From: Ailurus styani
Lineage: Eukaryota; Chordata; Mammalia; Carnivora; Ailuridae
Length of the DNA stretch: 64,000 nt
Reading direction: 5' to 3'
Assembly: GCA_002007465.1 (NCBI GenBank)
Contig: LNAC01001802.1
Location: 30,144-94,143, forward strand
Shown: positions 58,430-64,000 of the stretch, piece after piece
How the letters are laid out: each line of letters opens with the position of its first letter
Position numbering within the stretch: position 1 is the stretch's first letter
Notes under the pieces: generated by a model
What the model was told of the DNA's origin: nothing
Databases searched by the model: none
The model's input: the letters and a program-made list of their open reading frames with translations, nothing else
Position numbers and translations under genes: made by a program

Positions 58430-60170
58430 ATTGTATTTTTTAAATTTAAGTCTAATTAATATACAATATTATTAGTTTCAGGTGTACAAAATAGTGACTT
58501 AACCTTTGTATACATTGCAAAATGATCATCTCCGTAAGTCTAGTTATCATCTGTCACTGTACAAAGTTAATACAATATTATTGACTATAAGCTCCATGGT
58601 GTACATTACATCTCCATAGCTTATTTGTTTTATAACTGCAATTTTTCACTTTTTGACCCTCTTCACTTGTTTCACCCCAGTGACCACCAATCAGTTCTCA
58701 GTATCTGTATGTCTAGGTTATCTTTTATTTTGTTTGTTTTGTTTTTTAGACTCTACATATAAATGAAATCATGTGGTTTTTGTCTTTCACTGTCTGACTT
58801 CGCTTAGCATAATATCCTCTAGGTCCACCCATGCAGTTGCAAATGACAAGGTCTCATTCTTTTTTATGGCTGAGTAATATTCATTTATTTATACATGTAC
58901 TATATATATTTATGTATATATACACATATCTATATATATATCTCCCATATCTTTCTTATCCATTCATCATTGATGGACACCGAGGTTGTTTCTACATCTT
59001 GGCTATTGTAAATAATGTTGTAGTGAACATAGGGATGCATATCTTTTCAATGTCAGTTGTATTTTGACTTTGCCTTATGGTGTCTGTATAATGTTTATTT
59101 TTGAAAACAATTTTTGCCTCAATTATCAGTCTTTCCTTTAAAACATATATTTCTATGAAGCATGGTCATAGTTAGGAATGCCTTTGCACTTTGAAGGCTA
59201 TAGAGATTCTCCAGTGCTTATTCTAGTATTGCTATAGCTTTATTCTTTATATTAAAGCCTTTGATCCATTTGAAAATTATCCTTATGCATGACATGGGAT
59301 ATGAACATTTTGTTTTTTTATTTATGGATCTAGTTGAATAGTCTCCATTTATTGAGTAGTCAATAATTTCCTCACTGATCAAAAATTCAAACTATATCAC
59401 ATATTAAATAAAATTGTCTATACCAGTACCACATCACTGTAATTATTTAGTTGTTTTAATTTAATTTGCCTACTTATTGCCTTTATTTTTCATATTTTCC
59501 TGGCTATTTTAAAATTTATTTTGGGCGCCTGGGTGGCTCAGTGGGTTGAAGCCTCTGCTTTCAGCTCAGGTCATGATCTCAGAGTCCTGGGATCGAGGCC
59601 CGCATCGGGCTCTCTGCTCAGCAGGGAGCCTGCTTCCTCCTCTCCCTGTCTCTCTGCCTGCCTCTCTGCCTACTTGTAATCTCTCTCTCTGTGTCAAATA
59701 AATAAATAAAAAATCTTTAAAAAAAATTTATTTTAACAAATTTACTTATGGATCAAGAGTCAACAAAAGCTTTTAATATGCTTAATTTGGATTATGTAAA
59801 AGTTTTAAATTACCTGGAGAAAAATTGATACCTTTTTAGGTAGATCTTATCTAAGAACAGAGGCTTTCCTTTGATAGGGCTTATTTTGTCTTTCAATAGA
59901 GTTTTATATTTTTCTTTATTTAACTCTTACATTATAGTTAACCTTAGTTTTAATTTCTGTTGCCATTGTATTTGGGGTTTAGTCTTCCATTATATCTCCC
60001 AACTATTTATTGTTGGTGTATAGAAAATAATTTGCTATCTACATGTAAATATATGAAGCATCCATGTTACTGAATTCACTTATTTTTTGTAGTATTTTTC
60101 AGTTGATCATCTTAGATATTCTAAATGTACAATCATACCATCTGCATGTGTTAATGATTTCACATTAGGG
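58430..60170 (-). mobile_element. Old L1M-type LINE-1, split by a SINE
   Basis: 58430-59065 is an L1 3' region on the minus strand (TTAGTTTCAGGTGTACAAAA, GGCTGAGTAATATTCATTTA, then GATGGACACCGAGGTTG). 59066-60170 continues as decayed ORF2 antisense (CCAGTACCACATCACTGTAATT, TATTTTTCTTTATTTAACTC, AATCATACCATCTGCATGTG). A SINE lies at 59523-59723. No usable frame remains. Confidence 0.7.
59523..59723 (+). mobile_element. CAN-SINE nested in L1M
   Basis: A target duplication AAATTTATTTT lies at 59512-59522 and 59724-59734. Confidence 0.95.
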
Positions 60171-60453
60171 AGATATTGAAGAAATCTATGGAAGATAGCA
60201 TCAGTGAGCATAGAAAAAAGATGTCAGATACAGAGAAAAAAAGATAAAGATGACTCCAGTTTCATTTAACTGAGTAGCTGGTAGTGTCATTTTCTGAGAT
60301 AATTAAGACAAAATAAAACTCAGGCTATAGAAAGAGAAAAAGTTTGATCAATGTTGGAGTTGTTTGTAGATGTGTTCGGTTTGAAGTGTTTGTGGGCTAT
60401 CTAATGGGCAATTGACTTTTTAGCCTAATGTTGGCTGTAAAAAGAAAACATCA

Positions 60454-60644
60454 GGGCGCCTGGGTGGCTCAGTGGGTTAAAGCCTCTGCCTTCGGCTCAG
60501 GTCATGATCTCAGGGTCCTGGGATGGAGGCCCGCATCAGGCTCTCTGCTCGGCGGGGAGCCTGCTTCCTCCTCTCTCTCTCTGCCTACTTGTGATCTGAT
60601 CTCTCTCTCTCTGTGTCAAATAAATAAAATCTTTAAAAAAAAAA
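60454..60644 (+). mobile_element. CAN-SINE
   Basis: Imperfect target duplication AAGAAAACATCA at 60442-60453 and AAGAGAACATCA at 60645-60656. Confidence 0.95.
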
Positions 60645-60700
60645 AAGAGAACATCAAAGCAAAGTCCTGGGGAGCAGGAAATGGTAGAAGAAGTAGACAC

Positions 60701-61207
60701 TGTGGTAGACAGACTTTCATGTGGCTCCCATGATCCCTGCCTCCTGGTATTCATCCACTTATGTACCACTCTCCCCTTGAATATGGGCAGGACCTATGAC
60801 TTACATTTAACTAAAAGTGACTGACTATATGCGATTACCTTAAGATTGTTACATAGCATTGGAATACCCCATTTGCTAAGAGATTCTCTCTCTGCCTGGT
60901 TTTGAAGAAATGTTCATGTTGAGGAAGACCACATGGCCAGAAATTGAGGGTAGCCTTCAGCCAGCAAAAAACAGACCATCAGTCCCTTACACTGTTAGAA
61001 ACTGAATTCTGCCAACAACCATGTGAACTTGGATGAAAATCTTTCTTCAGTCAAGTCTCATAAGATAGCAGGAACATTTTGATTCTTTGAAGTAGGGGAC
61101 CCAACTAAACTGTGCTGACTCCTGACACACAGAAACTATGAGATAATAACTGTGTTCTTTTTAAGTCGCTGTGCTTGTGGTAGTATTATGCATAGATAAC
61201 TAATATA
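60701..61207 (+). repeat. MLT1-type MaLR solo LTR
   Basis: Starts TGTGGTAGACAGACTTTCAT. It contains CCCCTTGAATATGGGCAGGACC, CTGCCAACAACCATGTGAAC and GACACACAGAAACTATGAGATAATAA, and ends GCATAGATAACTAATATA. This is the typical order of an MLT1 LTR. No convincing 5-bp duplication, consistent with age. Confidence 0.75.
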
Positions 61208-63889
61208 GCAACAATAAAGAAGAGTGAAAGGGAATGGCCTGAGATGAATGGAAAATAAGTGTGGTATTCCAGATGTCAAGAAAGGAGAGGATTTTAAGGA
61301 TGGAAAAATTGTGCTCTGTGTCAGATATCACACACAGAGTTCAAGTGATAAACCTGTATGATATGAAGAAGGATAAGATATACTAATAAGAAATATGAAC
61401 ATTACCAAGAAAAAATATCATTAATGTGGCTTGGGGAAGAAGCCTGATGAGAGTACGTTGGAAGTCAGAAAATAGAAATAGAGCTAAAGACCAAGTGAAA
61501 TGATGATTTTTATAAAGCTTTTTTCAGCCCTTGGCCTTATTTATAGCTAAAATTGCTGGTGACTAATTTCAGGTCAGTTGCATTCAAATAATATAATTCC
61601 AGCTAATTTTAAATCATTACTCAAAACCATCTCAAAAGTTTTATTTTTATTACATACAGAGCTTTAGTTTTAAAGGATTATTCATGTGAGATAAATGAGG
61701 TAATAGTGATTATTGCAGCAAAATATTATCAAGGTGATAGTGTATTCAAAATAAAATCTCTAGCTGTCTTCACATATATCTAAAACAACTGAGAGAACAA
61801 CTGATTGTGCAGCATCATGTAAGAAGAAAGCTAATGGTCATTTTATTGAATTAAACAACTAATATTTGACTACATCAATTAGTTGAGAATTGCATTTCAC
61901 AAAAAAATGTTTCTGTGCTAGCAGCACATTATGAATCAAAATTCCAGATGCTTATCAAATTAGTTTGATTATTTTCATAGAGATCAGTGGTATGATTCAT
62001 TTTAAAATTACTTTGTTTTTGAAAAAAAGTTACGTAGCATATGAGATAATATCATGAAGTTACAAAATTTCCAGTGTGCATTGGTCCAGAATTGATAAAG
62101 TCTCAATGGAACTCTAAGTTTGTGATGTAGTAACATGAACAACTGGTTTTGAGGGAAACAGGAAAATTCATTGACATATGAAAAAGTAATAATTTTCATT
62201 AATTGTGTATCAGGTATTTGGACATCTGTATTTCATACTAGAACATTTATATTTTAAGTGGGCTATTGGTTAACAATTGAAAGTATCTGAACTTATTATA
62301 AACATTATTTGTTCTCGTATTATTGAAAGTAGGAAAAAACAGGAAAATTCTCAGTATTTCAGTGGCTCTTTTTGTATATATTTGACTTATTTCATCTAGG
62401 AAGCCATTTCTTTATACTAAAATTATTGCAGACACGAAAAGATTTAAGATTAAGTAATCCATAGATATGGAAAGAAATAAGAATTTTCAAACAAGCATCT
62501 TCTAAAAATTTGAATGACCTTTTGAAATGGTATTTGCCAGCTATTTTTCCACAGTAATATGGGAAGCTGAGAAATAGCAATAGCTTTGAAAACTTTCATC
62601 CTGCTTTTTAAAGCCTGCTCTGATGTTCAAGCAAATTAAATTTCTCTTTGGTGGTTTCTCTGCTGTCATTTTTCTTCGTTGATAAAATATGTAAGAACTG
62701 AGCACTGGACATTAAACACCATCCATTTATACAGTGATATCCTCATTATTCTTTGACATTTGGGGCATGCGTTATTAAGGGGAGGGGACTTTTTATTTCC
62801 TGCACAAAACTGGACTGTTACTTTTGGATACTTCCATCTGGTATTATATAGTATCTCTGATGTCTCTGACCAGTGGTATGTTAAGCCAGACCTGTATCTC
62901 AGCCAGTTATCCCATCATAAAATATGGGATTTCAAGGAGAATATACCTGTTATGTGATTATTTTGAAAGTCAGAACACAATAAGAAGAAACAAAGATCAG
63001 GGCAGAAACAACTAGAAGATATAAAGACAGTTTCTTGCAAATTAAGCTGGAGTAAACAAAACTCAACTAGATAGTCTGCTTCATAATACCTGGTTAAGTG
63101 AGCCTGACTGTAAGTCCCTTAACATCTCCAGGTTAGAGTCAAGAGTCTGGATCAAAGAATCTTGTTTGGATAGGCAAAGACAAGAGTAGGATTAATTGGA
63201 GTTGTTGGGGAAGTATTTATGCTTCAGAGTAATATATGTAAACGAGCTAGTGTCTTCTTCATGTGGGATCCAAATTAATAGTGCAGGTGACGAGAGTAAT
63301 CAGAATTGGTTGAAGTTATCCAGGTTTATACATGTCTATGAACTTCAAGAGCTGTAGGCAATAGGCCTATTTACTCCTCAGTTTCTAAAGAATAGAGTTA
63401 AAATTAAAGTCTCTGTCACATGCAGATGGGCATCACTTGCTAAATTCCAGATACCATCTGTAGGCCCTGGCCCTTATGAATCATAAATTTTGAGACCCTC
63501 ACCATAAACATTTCCTTCAATATTAAGGTTGATTTCTTCTTAGGTGAGGCCATGTACTTCATTAAAATACCAATTAGTAATATCATCAGCTTCCCAAGTT
63601 GTTATGGCCTGGGCTCTTGGATTTTGTTTGTGTAGAGATAAAGCCTGTATGGGAGACATAGGTATTTGTATGGCTTCTACAAATGGTACCTTGATTCTGT
63701 GAACCATCTGAATAACTTATTTAAAATGATTAATTTGACAATGGAAGCTCGTCAAGCCCTTCATCTTTTCCCCTTTGATAGAAACAGCAGAGATTAATAG
63801 TTAAGAAAAGTAAGGATGATGTTTCCTTATTTGGCCAAATCAATAATATATATAGTTTACCCAGGATTAGCTTGATTAATTGGGAGAAA
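61208..63889. other. No recognisable gene or repeat
   Basis: About 2.7 kb of AT-rich DNA without young repeats. The frames at 62008-63015 are short and on conflicting strands. Confidence 0.5.
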
Positions 63890-64000
63890 TACTGCCTCTT
63901 ATTTTATTATTTTTTTATTATGTTATTTTATTTTATTTAATTTATTTATTTATTTATTTATTTTTTAAATTTTATTTTTATTATTTGCCCAAGGGGTACA
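63890..64000 (-). mobile_element. L1 3' tail running off the window
   Basis: A T-rich (TTTA)n tract ends in TTTGCCCAAGGGGTACA, the complement of the L1 3' end seen at 49545-49565 (TGTACCCCTGGGGCAAAG). The element body lies beyond the window. Confidence 0.75.

Noticed and set aside
60428..60733. 101-codon frame in the SINE
   Set aside because: SINE-derived frame that ends in the CT-rich body and A-tail; no gene.

Overview
This window is non-coding mammalian nuclear DNA, almost certainly from a carnivore. The main evidence is a set of tRNA-Lys-derived CAN-SINEs (signature GGGCGCCTGGGTGGCTCAG), most in the GTTAAAGCCTCTGCC form with a CTACTTGTGATCTCTCTC body, plus carnivore-type LINE-1 (L1). The SINE subtype suggests a mustelid (ferret, mink, otter or marten relative), but that is inference from memory of the subtype. 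I found no host protein-coding exon, tRNA, rRNA or CRISPR. Every long open frame I could explain lies in a retroelement. The rest is AT-rich, gene-desert or intron-like sequence.

Layout. 1-5973: AT-rich DNA with a MER5A-like fossil, an LTR-like fossil and a short L1. 5974-14992: an ancient MaLR (MLT1-like) LTR retrotransposon on the minus strand. Its 3' LTR was split by a younger gamma-type endogenous retrovirus (ERV, 6239-12582, minus strand) with a 5-bp target duplication. The ERV has a near-perfect tRNA-Phe primer-binding site, two ~344-bp LTRs and broken gag, pro, pol and env, so it is an ERV-F-type element. 14993-21319: mostly unremarkable. 21320-23524: an L1 lacking its middle. 24990-28447: an MLT1-type LTR and a SINE cluster. 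29280-33765: a twin-primed (5'-inverted) L1 with a SINE in its tail. 34088-47514: scattered SINEs, L1 tails, an older L1M and long plain stretches. 47515-53415: a nearly full-length L1 on the minus strand, interrupted by a nested L1 tail and by an 83-N assembly gap. 53416-64000: more L1 and SINE fragments, an MLT1-type LTR, plain AT-rich DNA, and the tail of an L1 that leaves the window.

Points of most interest. (1) The ERV is a mosaic. A 303-bp piece of its env surface-subunit region has been copied into the transmembrane subunit next to the immunosuppressive-domain region, and two clearly diverged integrase-tail/env-leader modules lie in tandem. (2) The L1s at 31.2-33.5 kb and 47.5-53.4 kb are inverted relative to each other and share a 611-bp stretch with no difference I can see, flanked by sequence that differs by several percent and, farther out, by much more. 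That points to gene conversion or to an assembly artefact beside the gap. (3) One L1 joins 5'UTR-ORF1 directly to the 3'UTR, and a nested L1 tail carries two poly(A) tracts.

Limits: all alignments were done by eye. Repeat family names rest on remembered consensus features, not a database search. Percentages are approximate.
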